Counted from the first letter of the stretch, positions 17,541-27,890 are shown. The stretch: DNA of 64,000 bases from Marinococcus sp. PL1-022 (GCF_033845285.1 NZ_JAWXCX010000001.1:1937495-2001494); one strand, 5' to 3'. Notes: generated by a model not told the origin, from the letters alone. Translations and numbers: made by a program.

Positions 17541-18650
17541 TTATGCCAGCCGGAATGGTTCAGTGGACAAAGCAGAAGCCACCCATTCCACCTGCAGCCG
17601 GTCCTGACTGCGGTGCTGCATTTCCTTCTGCACACCCTTTTTCATGATTTTTTCCACATGGTGGCCGGGATCCATCATCGTAAGGCCATCCATCGCCGCA
17701 TCCTGGGCTGTATGGAAATAAATATCGCCGGTAATGTACACATCCGCCTGCTTCGAAAGCGCCTGCTTCCAGTATTTGTTGCCATCGCCTCCGAGCAGGG
17801 CCACGCGTTTGACCCGGTCGGCTTTTCCGTCCACAACGCGGACAAACGGCACGTCATAGCTTTTTTTTACCTGCTCCACAAACGCTTCAAGCGTCATTTC
17901 CTCCGGAAGGTCTCCCACTCTGCCGAGTCCGTAAGGCTCTCCCGGAAGGGCCAGTAGATACATATCATACGCCGGTTCTTCATACGGATGGGCTGCAGTT
18001 AAAGCAGCTTCCACAGACTGCCGGAGTGAGGCCGGCACGATCGTTTCCATCCGCTTTTCGTCCGCGAATTCCATTTTTCCCTGCTCGCCTAAAAAAGGAT
18101 CCGTGCCGTCCCCGGGGATAAATGTTCCAGTCCCCGAAGCGGAAAATGTACAGTGACTATACCCACCGATATAGCCGGCGCCCGCGTCCCCTACTGCCTG
18201 TCTTACTTCTTCCGTGTGAGACACCGGTACAAAGGCCACCAGCTTATACAGCTGGTCTTCGCCTGTCACAGCCAGCACCTCCGTGTTCGTTAAACCGAGC
18301 GCTTCTGCCATCATGTCATTCACACCCCCTGGAGCAATGTCGAGGTTTGTATGAGCAGCATAGACAGTTAAATCATGCTTAATGCACTTTTCAATTACCG
18401 GCCCCTGGCCATTTGCCACATCAAGTGATTTTATAGGACGAAACAGCAGCGGGTGATGGGCAATGATTAACTCCGCCCCTGTTTTAACAGCTTCATCCAC
18501 CACCTCTTCGGATACGTCAAGGGTCGTGACCACTTTTGTCACCGGCTGGTTCCAGTCCCCGATCATCAGCCCCACCCGGTCGCCTTCCACAGCAAGCGAC
18601 GGCGGCGCCCATTCTTCAAACACCCGGATAACGTCACGTACAGTATTCAT
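17541..18650 (-). CDS. yqfO: Nif3-like dinuclear metal protein (YqfO)
   Basis: 369 residues, the long form of the Nif3 family with an inserted CutA/PII-like domain (~130-230), as in Bacillus YqfO. Metal ligands are visible in IAHHPLLF (near residue 64) and AAHTNLDIAPGG (near 98), plus the C-terminal GDIYFHTAQDA. Proteins of this family form hexameric toroids; they may act as GTP cyclohydrolase-like or metal-handling enzymes, but the role is not settled. Its start codon overlaps the end of trmK by four bases, so the two are coupled. Confidence 0.92.
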   Translation of the reverse strand: MNTVRDVIRVFEEWAPPSLAVEGDRVGLMIGDWNQPVTKVVTTLDVSEEVVDEAVKTGAELIIAHHPLLFRPIKSLDVANGQGPVIEKCIKHDLTVYAAHTNLDIAPGGVNDMMAEALGLTNTEVLAVTGEDQLYKLVAFVPVSHTEEVRQAVGDAGAGYIGGYSHCTFSASGTGTFIPGDGTDPFLGEQGKMEFADEKRMETIVPASLRQSVEAALTAAHPYEEPAYDMYLLALPGEPYGLGRVGDLPEEMTLEAFVEQVKKSYDVPFVRVVDGKADRVKRVALLGGDGNKYWKQALSKQADVYITGDIYFHTAQDAAMDGLTMMDPGHHVEKIMKKGVQKEMQHRSQDRLQVEWVASALSTEPFRLA

Positions 18651-19366
18651 GTGATAACCTCCTCAGCCCATGCAATATATTGGTTTAATTTTCGTTTCTT
18701 TGCCGTTGTCTGTTCTGTCGGAACGGCATTTGCCAGCTGTTGTAAAATTTGCTGCCAATTATCTTTTTCCCTCATCCATTTATCCTTAAAAGCATTGTTC
18801 CGCTCCTCAAGCAGATATGGGCCGAACAGCAGCTGTTTTTCGAGCGGCTCCTGATGAACCCGGTACGGCGCTTCCGCTTCTCCCGGCACCGCCGTCAGTA
18901 TTTCATACACATGACGATCCTCCTTCAGGATTCGCTCATCGGTAAGCAGCCAGCCGTTGTCGAGCAGCCACTGGCGGATCCGGCCCGCGGAAACGTTAGG
19001 CTGCAGGATCAGCTTCTGCACGGAGCACAGCTGCGTCTTCCCCTGCTCTATAATCTCAGTGATCAGCGTGCCGCCCATTCCGGCGATAACTACTGTATCA
19101 ATACGATCATTTTCTGTCAGTACCGTGAGCCCGCTCCCGAGACGGGTATCAATTTTACCTGTTAATCCGCAGGCCGCAATGTAGTCCGAGGCAGCCTGAA
19201 GCGGGCCTGCATTCACATCTGCTGCTACTGCATGCTCCGCGCCCCGGCGCACGATTGCTTCCACCGGGACAAGCCCGTGGTCCGTGCCAATATCTGCAAC
19301 CACTGCCCCCCGGTCAATTTGTTCTACGATGCCAGCCAGTCTGTCCGGCAATACAGCTTTTTTCAT
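18647..19366 (-). CDS. trmK: tRNA (adenine-N1)-methyltransferase, m1A22
   Basis: 239 residues. A Rossmann-type methyltransferase that forms m1A22 in tRNAs. The SAM site VADIGTDHGLVP lies near residue 20, with IAGMGGTLI near 93 and a C-terminal coiled coil that binds tRNA. The place just downstream of sigA and upstream of yqfO is the place of trmK (yqfN) in Bacillus subtilis. A strong terminator separates it from sigA, so it probably has its own promoter in the short gap. Confidence 0.94.
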   Translation of the reverse strand: MKKAVLPDRLAGIVEQIDRGAVVADIGTDHGLVPVEAIVRRGAEHAVAADVNAGPLQAASDYIAACGLTGKIDTRLGSGLTVLTENDRIDTVVIAGMGGTLITEIIEQGKTQLCSVQKLILQPNVSAGRIRQWLLDNGWLLTDERILKEDRHVYEILTAVPGEAEAPYRVHQEPLEKQLLFGPYLLEERNNAFKDKWMREKDNWQQILQQLANAVPTEQTTAKKRKLNQYIAWAEEVIT

Positions 19367-19396
19367 GTTTCCCTCTCTCTTCTATGTAAAATAAAA

Positions 19397-19433
19397 AAGG
19401 GGACACCTGCTTATTAGAAGCATGCGTCCCCTT
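19397..19433 (-). terminator. Terminator after sigA
   Basis: AAGGGGAC pairs with GTCCCCTT, with an inner TGCTT/AAGCA stem, followed by a T run on the minus strand. Confidence 0.9.
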
Positions 19434-19451
19434 GTATCTATGATGAATTCA

Positions 19452-20567
19452 TCAGTCCATGAAATCCTTTAATCGCTTGCTGCGGCTCGGGTGACGAAGC
19501 TTTCTCAGTGCTTTGGCTTCAATCTGACGAATACGTTCTCTTGTCACACCAAACACTTTCCCTACTTCCTCAAGGGTGCGGGTGCGTCCGTCATCAAGGC
19601 CAAACCGGAGACGGAGAACGTTTTCCTCGCGGTCCGTCAGCGTATCAAGCACATCTTCGAGCTGCTCCTTCAGCAGTTCATAGGCAGCTGCATCCGATGG
19701 CGCCATCGCTTCCTGGTCTTCAATAAAGTCACCAAGATGGGAGTCATCTTCTTCCCCGATAGGAGTTTCGAGCGATACCGGCTCCTGGGCAATTTTAAGA
19801 ATTTCCCTTACTTTATCCGGAGTCAGGTCCATTTCTTTGGCAACTTCTTCCGGAAGCGGTTCACGGCCAAGGTCCTGCAGCAGCTGACGCTGCACGCGGA
19901 TCAGCTTGTTGATCGTTTCCACCATGTGCACCGGAATACGGATTGTTCTCGCCTGGTCGGCAATAGCACGGGTGATTGCCTGACGGATCCACCACGTAGC
20001 ATACGTACTGAATTTGAACCCTTTGCTGTGGTCAAACTTTTCCACCGCTTTGATAAGACCCATGTTGCCTTCCTGAATTAAATCGAGGAAAAGCATACCG
20101 CGCCCGACATAACGTTTTGCGATCGAAACAACCAGACGGAGGTTGGCCTCTGCAAGACGGCGTTTTGCTTCTTCGTCGCCCTCTTCAATTTTGGTGGCAA
20201 GATTAATTTCTTCTTCCGCAGAAAGAAGTGGCACACGGCCGATTTCTTTTAAATACATCCGGACTGGATCGTTAATTTTAATGCCTGGAGGGACGCTTAA
20301 ATCATTCAAATCAAGGGTGTCTTCTTTTTCCACCTGTTCCATGCTTGGAACTTCTTCACCCTCGTTGATAATATCAACGCCTTGTTCACCAAGGTATTCA
20401 AAAAACTCATCCATTTGCTCAGAATCCTGGTCGTAACTGGAGAGTTTTTCTGTTATTTCTGCATACGTTAACGTTCCACGCTTTTTGCCCGTTTCGAGCA
20501 ATTGTTCTTTTACCTGATCGACCGACATTTCACCTTCCGCCAGCGGACGGCTTGGTTTTTCCGCCAT
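19452..20567 (-). CDS. sigA: RNA polymerase primary sigma factor, sigma-A
   Basis: 371 residues, the length of Bacillus sigma-A. Visible parts: a short region 1.1, region 1.2 ([19 protein letters not shown], near 105), region 2.3-2.4 ([17 protein letters not shown], near 190, for -10 recognition and melting), regions 3.0-3.2 and the region 4.2 helix-turn-helix ([20 protein letters not shown]) at the end. The start has GGAGGGAG at proper spacing. Downstream of dnaG with its own promoter in the gap, and ended by a terminator. Confidence 0.98.
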   Translation of the reverse strand: MAEKPSRPLAEGEMSVDQVKEQLLETGKKRGTLTYAEITEKLSSYDQDSEQMDEFFEYLGEQGVDIINEGEEVPSMEQVEKEDTLDLNDLSVPPGIKINDPVRMYLKEIGRVPLLSAEEEINLATKIEEGDEEAKRRLAEANLRLVVSIAKRYVGRGMLFLDLIQEGNMGLIKAVEKFDHSKGFKFSTYATWWIRQAITRAIADQARTIRIPVHMVETINKLIRVQRQLLQDLGREPLPEEVAKEMDLTPDKVREILKIAQEPVSLETPIGEEDDSHLGDFIEDQEAMAPSDAAAYELLKEQLEDVLDTLTDREENVLRLRFGLDDGRTRTLEEVGKVFGVTRERIRQIEAKALRKLRHPSRSKRLKDFMD

Positions 20568-20701
20568 TCGATCTCCCTCCTTCCAAGCTTCACACCTTGA
20601 ATCCTACCCTGTCTCTTTACATGCCCGCAATTGTCTGTGCCGACGATTTCTTTTCCTGGTATTTTCTTAGCTGGTTGAAAGGACGGCAGGCACATAGAAA
20701 G

Positions 20702-20726
20702 AGCGTGCACATCAAACTGGCACGCT
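20702..20726 (-). other. Stem-loop in the sigA leader
   Basis: AGCGTGC (20702-20708) pairs perfectly with GCACGCT (20720-20726). On the minus strand it lies about 20 bases past the sigA -10 element and is followed by CTTTCT. It could be a stabilising leader stem or a weak attenuator. Confidence 0.5.
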
Positions 20727-20745
20727 TCCCTTCTATCGTGATCAT

Positions 20746-20774
20746 ATCTTATCAACCACAAAGGAAAAGCGCAA
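20746..20774 (-). promoter_or_regulatory. sigA promoter
   Basis: TTGCGC (20769-20774), 17 bases, TAAGAT (20746-20751) on the minus strand, directly after the dnaG stop codon. Confidence 0.75.
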
Positions 20775-20789
20775 GCAAATTGCTTCAGG

Positions 20790-22616
20790 CTAGTTTTTCT
20801 TCAGCTGCATCATCAATTCCATGATTCTTGTCAGCAACTGTCGCTGATTTGTATCCGAATCACCATTTCTTTCAGCGTCTTTAAGCTGTTTCTGCCTTTG
20901 CAGTAATTCTTCCCGTTTTGGTCGAATTTTAATCTGTTCAACATAGTCAGACATTTCATTATCTGATATTTCTGTTGGAATGTCAAGGTGCATCAGCTCC
21001 GATACCAGGTTTACAAGCTCCTGCTCCTCGACGTATTCCATGAACCGGCTTACATCAGGCTCATGGTCGTCATCATAATAAGCATATAAATATGCTGCGA
21101 GCGCTGTATGGGCATCAATGTTAAATTCTCCGCCAATACGCTCTTTGACCTCCTCAGCCACTTCCCGGTTCTGAAGCATAAACGCAAGGAGCGTCCGTTC
21201 AGCATTTTCATAGGCTGAGCGCATCGACACCTGCTTTTTTGGAAGCGCTCCGCTCCGCCAACGTTTTCCCGTTTGCTCAGACGAAGGAGCCTTAGCTGCC
21301 TGTTCCCGTTTTTCCTTTTTTTGTACCTTGCGTTCTTCTTCCCGAAGAGCGTCCATCGACAGGTCAAATTCTTCTGCCAGCTGCTTCATATAAAATTCAC
21401 GTTCTACAGCACTGCTGATCATGGATGTTTCCCGGAGTACTTCTTCGATATAGACAAGGCGGTCTCCTTCATTTTGAAGGTTTTTATTTTTACGCAGCTC
21501 CTGAACTTTAAAGGACATAAAAGGAACTGCACGCTCCGACAGCTGTGCATTAAATGCTTCTGCCCCGTAAGCCTGAATATAGTCGTCCGGGTCCATATCC
21601 GCCGGAAATTGTGCCACCCGTACATCGATGTCCTGCTTTTCAAGAATATCTCCGGTTTTCCACGCTGCTGTCCGTCCGGCATTGTCCCCGTCATAAGCAA
21701 TTACCGCTTTGTCTGTTGCTTTTCGGATCTGTTCGGCCTGCCGCTTAGAAAAAGCCGTGCCAAGACCCGCAACCCCGTTTTTCACCCCTGCTTTCCACGC
21801 AGCAATAACATCCATATAGCCTTCGAACAGGACAGCTTCATCCTGTTTGCGGATCGCCTGGCGGGCTTTGGAAAACGAGTAGAGCGTTTCATGCTTTAAA
21901 AAGATGGGCGTTTCCGGGCTGTTTAAGTATTTCGGCGCACCTTCCCCAAGCGCGCGGCCGCCAAAGGCAATAATCTGACCGCGCTGATTATGAATAGGAA
22001 ACATCACCCGCCCGCGAAAACGGTCATTCCACTGCCAGCTGGATTCCTGGCGGAAAATCAGCCCTGCCTCTTCCATTTCTTCAAGGTCGTAATCCCTTTT
22101 TTCAAGCAGCTGCACAAGCATATTGTTTCGCTCCGGTGCATAGCCGAGCTGGAATTCTTCAATAATCTCTTCGCTAATGCCCCGGGCCGTTAAATAATCA
22201 TACGCCTCTTTTCCCTGCTCCGTATTCATCAGCAGATGATGATAAAACTTGGCCGCCATTTGATGCGCATCCTTTTTGGCCTGGTGCTGTTCCCGTTCGC
22301 CTGGGTATTGATCTTCGAGCTCGGGCAGCTCTGTACCCGTTTTGGCTGCAAGAGACTGGATGGCTTCCACAAATGTCAGGCCGTCGTGCTCCATCAAAAA
22401 AGTTATGGCATTGCCGCCTGCACCGCAGCCAAAACAGTGATACAGCTGCCGCTCCGGTGAAACAGAAAATGACGGGGTGTTCTCCCCATGAAAAGGACAC
22501 AGGCCAAGATAATGCCTGCCCTGTTTTTTCAGCTGTACGTAATCATTGATGACTTCAACAATATCTGTCTTTTCCCGAACCTCAGCAACTTTTTCTTCTG
22601 GAATAAACGCTGCCAC
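20790..22616 (-). CDS. dnaG: DNA primase
   Basis: 608 residues, full length. It lays RNA primers for replication. The N-terminal zinc-binding domain (CPFH...CFGC, with one His and three Cys, near 41-65), the TOPRIM catalytic core (LFEGYMDVIAAW near 265, AYDGDNAGRTAA near 310) and a C-terminal helicase-binding domain (~450-608) are present. The start is GTG with AGGAGGG well placed. It lies in the classic macromolecular synthesis order yaiI-dnaG-sigA. Confidence 0.97.
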   Translation of the reverse strand: MAAFIPEEKVAEVREKTDIVEVINDYVQLKKQGRHYLGLCPFHGENTPSFSVSPERQLYHCFGCGAGGNAITFLMEHDGLTFVEAIQSLAAKTGTELPELEDQYPGEREQHQAKKDAHQMAAKFYHHLLMNTEQGKEAYDYLTARGISEEIIEEFQLGYAPERNNMLVQLLEKRDYDLEEMEEAGLIFRQESSWQWNDRFRGRVMFPIHNQRGQIIAFGGRALGEGAPKYLNSPETPIFLKHETLYSFSKARQAIRKQDEAVLFEGYMDVIAAWKAGVKNGVAGLGTAFSKRQAEQIRKATDKAVIAYDGDNAGRTAAWKTGDILEKQDIDVRVAQFPADMDPDDYIQAYGAEAFNAQLSERAVPFMSFKVQELRKNKNLQNEGDRLVYIEEVLRETSMISSAVEREFYMKQLAEEFDLSMDALREEERKVQKKEKREQAAKAPSSEQTGKRWRSGALPKKQVSMRSAYENAERTLLAFMLQNREVAEEVKERIGGEFNIDAHTALAAYLYAYYDDDHEPDVSRFMEYVEEQELVNLVSELMHLDIPTEISDNEMSDYVEQIKIRPKREELLQRQKQLKDAERNGDSDTNQRQLLTRIMELMMQLKKN

Positions 22617-22640
22617 TTTGTTTCCTCCCTGATGGGCCTA

Positions 22641-23108
22641 TTACCAATTGGACTCACTGCCGCCTGCTTCAAAAATCTCCAGGCCCTCAAAAAAACGCTG
22701 GCGCTCTTCAAGTGATATTGCTTTAGGGCCTTTAACTCTGTGCTTTCCCTGTTTGGCCAGCACGCCGGCATACCGGCCGGCAAGCAGCCACTCCTCGTCG
22801 CCTTTTTTCCAGCGCTTTCCCCGGAAAGAAAGAACCGCTGCTCCTTTTTCCAGAGCAATAGCTGCCAGGCCATGATCATCGGCGATGACCAGATCACCGG
22901 CAGAAACATGGTTCCAAATATACATATCCGCCGCTTCGGGTTCATTTTCCACCATCACGGTTTCTGCTTCATACAGTTTATTTGAAACGTGGGCGCTGCT
23001 CGCTACAAAAACGACCCGCACGCTTTTGTCTGTCCCCCACGTGTCGATCGTTTCTTTGTGCGGGCATGCGTCCGCGTCCACATACACTGTGGCTTCCTTT
23101 TTTGCCAT
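22641..23108 (-). CDS. YaiI/YqxD family protein (DUF188, PIN-like)
   Basis: 155 residues. The family has a PIN-like fold; the acidic residues of VDADACPHK near residue 11 and of LVIADDHGLA near 75 fit a metal-binding nuclease site, though no activity is established to my knowledge. Located 24 bases upstream of dnaG, as yqxD is in Bacillus subtilis. ATG with GAGAG ahead. Confidence 0.9.
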   Translation of the reverse strand: MAKKEATVYVDADACPHKETIDTWGTDKSVRVVFVASSAHVSNKLYEAETVMVENEPEAADMYIWNHVSAGDLVIADDHGLAAIALEKGAAVLSFRGKRWKKGDEEWLLAGRYAGVLAKQGKHRVKGPKAISLEERQRFFEGLEIFEAGGSESNW

Positions 23109-23120
23109 GCTTATTCTCTC

Positions 23121-23936
23121 CTAGCGCTGCTGAAACATATTGGAGATAATATTGGCTGTTTCCTCAACAGCTTTATTGGACACATCAATCACCGTACAGC
23201 CAATTTTATTCATCAGCTCTTCCGAGTAGTCGAGCTCTTCCTGGATACGCTCCATACTCGCATAGTTTGCTTCCGGCCTCAGCCCAAGCGCCTTCAGCCG
23301 CTCGGAACGGATCCGGTTTAATTTATCGGCGCTGATCCGAAGCCCGATGCATTTCTCACTCGGAATATTAAACAATTCCTCCGGCGGGTCCACTTCCGGC
23401 ACGAGCGGCACGTTTGCCACCTTCAGACGCTTATGGGCCAGGTACTGGGAAAGAGGTGTTTTCGAGGTTCGCGAGACACCGATCAGCACAATGTCCGCCC
23501 GGACAATGCCTCTAGGGTCACGGCCGTCATCGTATTTAACCGCAAATTCGATCGCCTCCACCTTACGGAAATAATCTTCATCAAGGCGGTACACAAGACC
23601 AGGCTCATATCTTGGCTGCTGGTTCGTGAGCGTCACCATTTTATCGAGTACAGGTCCCATAATGTCAACGGAATCCACACCTGCCTCTTCCGCATGCTCC
23701 CGGAGATACTGATTGATTTCGGGGATTACCAGCGTGAACGCAATCATTGCCTTGGCTTCCTTGGCGAGCTGAATGACCTCTTCGACCGTGCCCTCATCTT
23801 CAACGTACGGAATACGGCGTACTTCCATCCCGTCCTCCCCAAACTGACTCGCAGCGGCTTTTACTACCAGTTCAGCTGTTTCTCCTACCGAATCGGACAC
23901 TACGTATACTACTGGGCGCTCTTGTTTTGTGGTCAT
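23121..23936 (-). CDS. ppsR: Pyruvate, phosphate dikinase regulatory protein (PSRP)
   Basis: 271 residues. This family (DUF299) is a bifunctional ADP-dependent kinase and Pi-dependent pyrophosphorylase that turns pyruvate phosphate dikinase off and on. The phosphate-binding loop [15 protein letters not shown] lies near residue 153, and the N-terminus [20 protein letters not shown] is diagnostic. It lies directly after ccpN; in Bacillus subtilis this partner (YqfL) modulates CcpN activity. The target dikinase is not in the window. Confidence 0.93.
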   Translation of the reverse strand: MTTKQERPVVYVVSDSVGETAELVVKAAASQFGEDGMEVRRIPYVEDEGTVEEVIQLAKEAKAMIAFTLVIPEINQYLREHAEEAGVDSVDIMGPVLDKMVTLTNQQPRYEPGLVYRLDEDYFRKVEAIEFAVKYDDGRDPRGIVRADIVLIGVSRTSKTPLSQYLAHKRLKVANVPLVPEVDPPEELFNIPSEKCIGLRISADKLNRIRSERLKALGLRPEANYASMERIQEELDYSEELMNKIGCTVIDVSNKAVEETANIISNMFQQR

Positions 23937-23951
23937 GTCTGCCTCCTCGGG

Positions 23952-24584
23952 TTAAAATAATTGGTTATTGGCCAGATCCACCAATACTTTCGTTATATTC
24001 GTTTTCGTGATCCTGCCGACCACCTCATACTTTCCACCGCCGGCGTCTTTCACTACCGGCAGCGCGTCAATCTGACGCTCGATCAGCTTGGTCGCTGCAT
24101 AAACAACCAGATCCTCTTTTTTGCAGATCGTGATGTTAGGCATCCTTGTCATAATAATACTTACAGGGATTGCTTCGGTATCCTGGCGGCCGAGGCTCGC
24201 CCGCAGCAGATCTTTTCTTGAAAGGACGCCGGCCAGGTGGCTTTGTTTATCCACCACAAAGAGAGTACCGACATCTTCAAGAAACATGGTGCAGATGGCA
24301 TCGTACACACTGTCCGATTCAGAGACGACCACTGCGATCGACTGGTAATGTTTGACCGTTAACTTCTGCAGCTGATTATTCAGCTCTTCGGTATCCGTTT
24401 TTCCGGTATAATAATATCCTACTCTCGGTCTTGCTTCTAAAAATCCTGACATTGTGAGAATGGCCAGATCCGGGCGCAGAGTGGCTCTCGTCAGTGAAAG
24501 TCTGTCTGCAATGTGCTCCCCGGTGATCGGCCCGTTGTCTTTAACAATCTGCAGGATGGTTTCCTGACGCTCTGTTAATTCGAT
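23952..24584 (-). CDS. ccpN: Gluconeogenesis repressor CcpN, non-standard start codon
   Basis: About 210 residues if read from 24584, matching the usual 212. The N-terminal winged helix (~1-55, with RLSLTRATLRPDLAIL) is followed by two CBS domains (~70-210). CcpN represses gapB and pckA in glycolytic conditions. The frame has no ATG, GTG or TTG between an in-frame stop (24602 region) and the ATG at 24450-24452, which would delete the whole DNA-binding domain. The best start is ATC at 24582-24584, with AAGGTGGGGAG just ahead. A sequencing slip in GGGG is the alternative: removing one G would put GTG in frame. Gene order glyS-ccpN-ppsR is conserved. Confidence 0.88.
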   Translation of the reverse strand: MELTERQETILQIVKDNGPITGEHIADRLSLTRATLRPDLAILTMSGFLEARPRVGYYYTGKTDTEELNNQLQKLTVKHYQSIAVVVSESDSVYDAICTMFLEDVGTLFVVDKQSHLAGVLSRKDLLRASLGRQDTEAIPVSIIMTRMPNITICKKEDLVVYAATKLIERQIDALPVVKDAGGGKYEVVGRITKTNITKVLVDLANNQLF

Positions 24585-24627
24585 AGTGACTCCCCACCTT
24601 CATCGGCGCTTCGCACGGAGGCATTAT

Positions 24628-26712
24628 TTACGATGAAAAAACAATGCTCCGAAAGCGGGCGAACCGTTCAATTTCCCTGGATAACAGTGCCATCTGCTGC
24701 AGCCTGTTCTGCTTTACCTGCTCGTCCTCAGCCATGACCATGACATGATCAAAGTAGGCATTGATAGCCGGCGTAACTACCTGAAGCGCTTGGTACGCAC
24801 CGGCAACATCCGCCTGCACCAGCGTTTCATCGAGCTGCTGATTCAAGGTTTTGCTTTTTTCGTAAAGCTCTCTTTCCTCTTCAGCCTGGAAAAGCTCTGT
24901 CTGAATATCCGAACCACTGTCTGTGTTTTTTGCGATATTGGTCACCCGGCTGAGTGCCTCCACCGTTTCTTTAAAGTCTGCTTCCTCGGCACGTGCCTGA
25001 ATAAATACAGCTTTTTCTGTCACTACGTCAATTCTTTCTCCAAGGTGAAGCAGCACGGCATCCGCGATATCATGACGAATACCTTCATCATGCAGCTTTT
25101 GGCGGACACGCTGGGTAAAGAATTCTTCGAGGTCCTTCAGGACATCCGCTTCTTCCCGCTGAAGAAGTGAACGCTCGTTGATTTCATCCATCACCAGAGC
25201 GATCAGCTGCTGAATAGTCAGCGGGAACCGATGCCCGGTGATTGTCTGAACAATACCTGCTGCCTGTCTTCTCAATCCGTGAGGGTCCTGCGATCCGGTA
25301 GGAACCATACCTACACCAAAGCTCGAAACAATAGTGTCCATTTTATCCACTACGCTGATAACCGCGCCCTCAACATTTTCCGCAGGAGTATCCCCGGCGG
25401 ACTTTGGTTTATAATGTTCTGCAATAGCTTCGGCAACTTCGGTGTTTTCTCCTGCCATCCGGGCATATTCTCTTCCCATAATTCCCTGGAGCTCGGTGAA
25501 TTCGTCCACCATTAATGTCACGAGGTCGAATTTGGAAATGTGAGCAGCTCGCTTAACATTTTGCACCTTCGCACTGTCGAGCTGCAGATATTCTGCAAGC
25601 CGGGTGCTGACAGCCTCCACCCGCATTACCTTTTCACCGACTGTGCCGAGGTTTTCCTGATAAATAACGTGATTTAATTTTTCTACTGCTTCGTCCGGCG
25701 ATATTTTCCGGTCTTCGTCATAGAAAAACTGGGCATCCGCCAGACGGGCACGAAGCACCTTCTCATTCCCTTTTCGCACCTGGTCAAGGTGCCGAGCATT
25801 ACCGTTACGTACTGTAATAAAATACGAAAGAAGACTGCCTTCGTCATTTTCCACCGGGAAATACCGCTGGTGTTCTTTCATCGAGGTAACAAGCACCTCC
25901 CGCGGAATGTCCAAATACGCTTCATCAAATGATCCATGCAGCGCGGTTGGGTATTCCACGAGCTGATTCACTTCAGCAAGCAGCCCCTGGTCAATCGGAA
26001 TATGCCAGCTGTTCTCTGCTTCAATCTCTTCAATCTGGCTGCGAATCAGTTCAGTTCTTTCAGAAGCATCTGCAATCACATACTCCTCTTTCAGCTGCTG
26101 CTCATACGTTTCCGGCTTATGAATCGTAATGGCATTTCCCAAAAACCGGTGTCCATAGGAAATATTTCCGGCTGTCCGGTCTGTAATCGTAAAGGGGATC
26201 ACTGTTTCTCCGTACAATGCCACAAGCCATTGGATCGGTCGCACAAAGCGAAGCTCGTGACTTCCCCAACGCATGTTTTTCGGAAAAGTGAGCGATGTAA
26301 TAATTGCTTTCATCTCCTGGAGCATTTCTGAAGTCGGCCGGCCCTTGTGTTCTTTTTCCACAAACACGTACTCGGTGCCTTTCACCTCTTTAAAGTACAA
26401 CTCCTGGGCCTCGACCTGCTGGCCTCTGGCAAAGCCTAAAGCCGCCTTGCTCCATTCCCCGTCGTCTGTGAGAGCGAGCTTTTTAGCCGGGCCGCGGGCC
26501 TCCTCCACCATATCCTCCTGATAATCAGCCAGATCCTCCACCCGGAGTGCAAGCCGTCTCGGAGTGGAAAACATATGAACGGCACTATAGCTTAAGCGCT
26601 GCTCCCGCAGCCAGGTTTCCGTTTTTTCCTTCAGCTGCTTGACTGCCCCCTCCACAAAACGGGCAGGCATTTCTTCCACGCCGATTTCAAGTAAAAAGTG
26701 ATTAGCTGCCAT
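24628..26712 (-). CDS. glyS: Glycyl-tRNA synthetase, beta subunit
   Basis: 694 residues, full length for the bacterial alpha2-beta2 enzyme. The beta chain binds tRNA-Gly and holds editing-like and anticodon-binding domains. The start [15 protein letters not shown] and the C-terminal DALR-like region (~570-690) are as in the family. It overlaps glyQ by 11 bases, so equal synthesis by translational coupling is likely. Controlled by the glycine T-box upstream of glyQ. Confidence 0.97.
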   Translation of the reverse strand: MAANHFLLEIGVEEMPARFVEGAVKQLKEKTETWLREQRLSYSAVHMFSTPRRLALRVEDLADYQEDMVEEARGPAKKLALTDDGEWSKAALGFARGQQVEAQELYFKEVKGTEYVFVEKEHKGRPTSEMLQEMKAIITSLTFPKNMRWGSHELRFVRPIQWLVALYGETVIPFTITDRTAGNISYGHRFLGNAITIHKPETYEQQLKEEYVIADASERTELIRSQIEEIEAENSWHIPIDQGLLAEVNQLVEYPTALHGSFDEAYLDIPREVLVTSMKEHQRYFPVENDEGSLLSYFITVRNGNARHLDQVRKGNEKVLRARLADAQFFYDEDRKISPDEAVEKLNHVIYQENLGTVGEKVMRVEAVSTRLAEYLQLDSAKVQNVKRAAHISKFDLVTLMVDEFTELQGIMGREYARMAGENTEVAEAIAEHYKPKSAGDTPAENVEGAVISVVDKMDTIVSSFGVGMVPTGSQDPHGLRRQAAGIVQTITGHRFPLTIQQLIALVMDEINERSLLQREEADVLKDLEEFFTQRVRQKLHDEGIRHDIADAVLLHLGERIDVVTEKAVFIQARAEEADFKETVEALSRVTNIAKNTDSGSDIQTELFQAEEERELYEKSKTLNQQLDETLVQADVAGAYQALQVVTPAINAYFDHVMVMAEDEQVKQNRLQQMALLSREIERFARFRSIVFSS

Positions 26713-27598
26713 AATTCATCGCCTCCTGCTTCTGTAGCGGAAATCCTAGTTTTTCCCGTTCTTCGTAATACGCCTTCCCGCACTTTCTTGCCAGATTGCG
26801 CACCCGCGCAATATATCCGGTTCTCTCCGTCACTGAAATCGCCCCGCGGGCATCGAGCAGATTAAACAAATGCGAGCATTTTAACACGTGATCGTAGGCA
26901 GGCAGCACGAGCTTTTCTTCAATGGCCCGCTCTGCTTCCTTTTCGCTTGCGGCAAACTGATTCAACAGCAGCTCTTTATCCGCAATTTCAAAGGAATACT
27001 TCGAATGCTCGTATTCCGCCTGTAAAAACATATCGCCGTACGAAACGCCCTGCACCCATTCCAGGTCAAACACATTTTCTTTATCCTGAATATACGACGC
27101 CAGCCGTTCGATGCCGTATGTAATCTCAGCTGTCACCGGGTGGGCGTCCATGCCGCCGACGTGCTGGAAATATGTGAACTGGGTGATTTCCATGCCGTCA
27201 ATCCAGACTTCCCATCCGAGGCCCCAGGCACTCAGCGTCGGAGCTTCCCAATTGTCCTCCACAAAGCGGATGTCGTGGGCAAGCGGGTCAATGCCGATCG
27301 CTTCCAGGCTTTTTAAATAAAGCTCCTGGATGTTGTCCGGCGACGGCTTCATAACTACCTGAAACTGATGGTGCTGATACAAACGGTTCGGGTTCTCCCC
27401 GTAGCGTCCGTCCCCCGGCCGCCTCGACGGCTCTACATATGCTGCGTTCCACGGCTCTGGCCCGATGCTGCGCAGAAACGTCATCGGGTTCATCGTGCCC
27501 GCTCCCTTTTCCACGTCGTAGGCCTGCATAATAATACAATTCTGATCAGCCCAGTAGTTCTGCAATGTTAAAATCATTTCCTGTATATTCATTGCCAT
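26702..27598 (-). CDS. glyQ: Glycyl-tRNA synthetase, alpha subunit
   Basis: 298 residues from the ATG at 27598, which has AAGGGG eight bases ahead; an ATG two codons later would give the exact Bacillus subtilis N-terminus, and a GTG at 27607 abuts the ribosome site. Class II catalytic subunit that forms glycyl-adenylate; the [20 protein letters not shown] segment and [11 protein letters not shown] are the active-site blocks. First gene of glyQ-glyS, behind a T-box leader. Confidence 0.97.
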   Translation of the reverse strand: MAMNIQEMILTLQNYWADQNCIIMQAYDVEKGAGTMNPMTFLRSIGPEPWNAAYVEPSRRPGDGRYGENPNRLYQHHQFQVVMKPSPDNIQELYLKSLEAIGIDPLAHDIRFVEDNWEAPTLSAWGLGWEVWIDGMEITQFTYFQHVGGMDAHPVTAEITYGIERLASYIQDKENVFDLEWVQGVSYGDMFLQAEYEHSKYSFEIADKELLLNQFAASEKEAERAIEEKLVLPAYDHVLKCSHLFNLLDARGAISVTERTGYIARVRNLARKCGKAYYEEREKLGFPLQKQEAMNYGS

Positions 27599-27632
27599 GT
27601 TAAACACCCCTTCTGCTTTTCGTTTATTTCAT

Positions 27633-27851
27633 TAAAAAAGTCCCTATACCTGTCACTCAGGTATAGGGACGGTTATCACCGCGGTTCCACCCTACTTGCT
27701 TTTTGGGCACTATAGCCGAAAAGCCGCTTTATCCATTCCGCGCTCCAGAACGCCTTCACAACCGGTCAGCGTGCAGCTCTCACTATCCTGCACTCGCTAA
27801 GACTGAAGAAGATTGCTACTACTTTCCTTCCCTGCGCATCGTTATGATTGT
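27633..27851 (-). promoter_or_regulatory. Glycine T-box riboswitch with terminator
   Basis: On the minus strand the leader holds a stem I with an AGTA/GAA loop-E motif and specifier GGC (27752-27754), the T-box sequence TGGAACCGCGG (27679-27689), and a terminator of 13-bp stem (27640-27670) plus T run. Uncharged tRNA-Gly would pair with GGC and stop terminator formation, turning on glyQ-glyS. Confidence 0.95.
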
Positions 27852-27857
27852 ATTGAA

Positions 27858-27886
27858 ATAGTACTTAACATTTGCGAGTGTGTCAA
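27858..27886 (-). promoter_or_regulatory. Promoter of the glyQS T-box unit
   Basis: Perfect TTGACA (27881-27886), 17-base spacer, TACTAT (27858-27863) on the minus strand, immediately after recO. Confidence 0.9.
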
Positions 27887-27890
27887 GCAC

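Noticed and set aside
24628-27607. Fusion or frameshift of glyQ and glyS
   Set aside because: The 11-base overlap is ordinary coupling; both proteins are complete.
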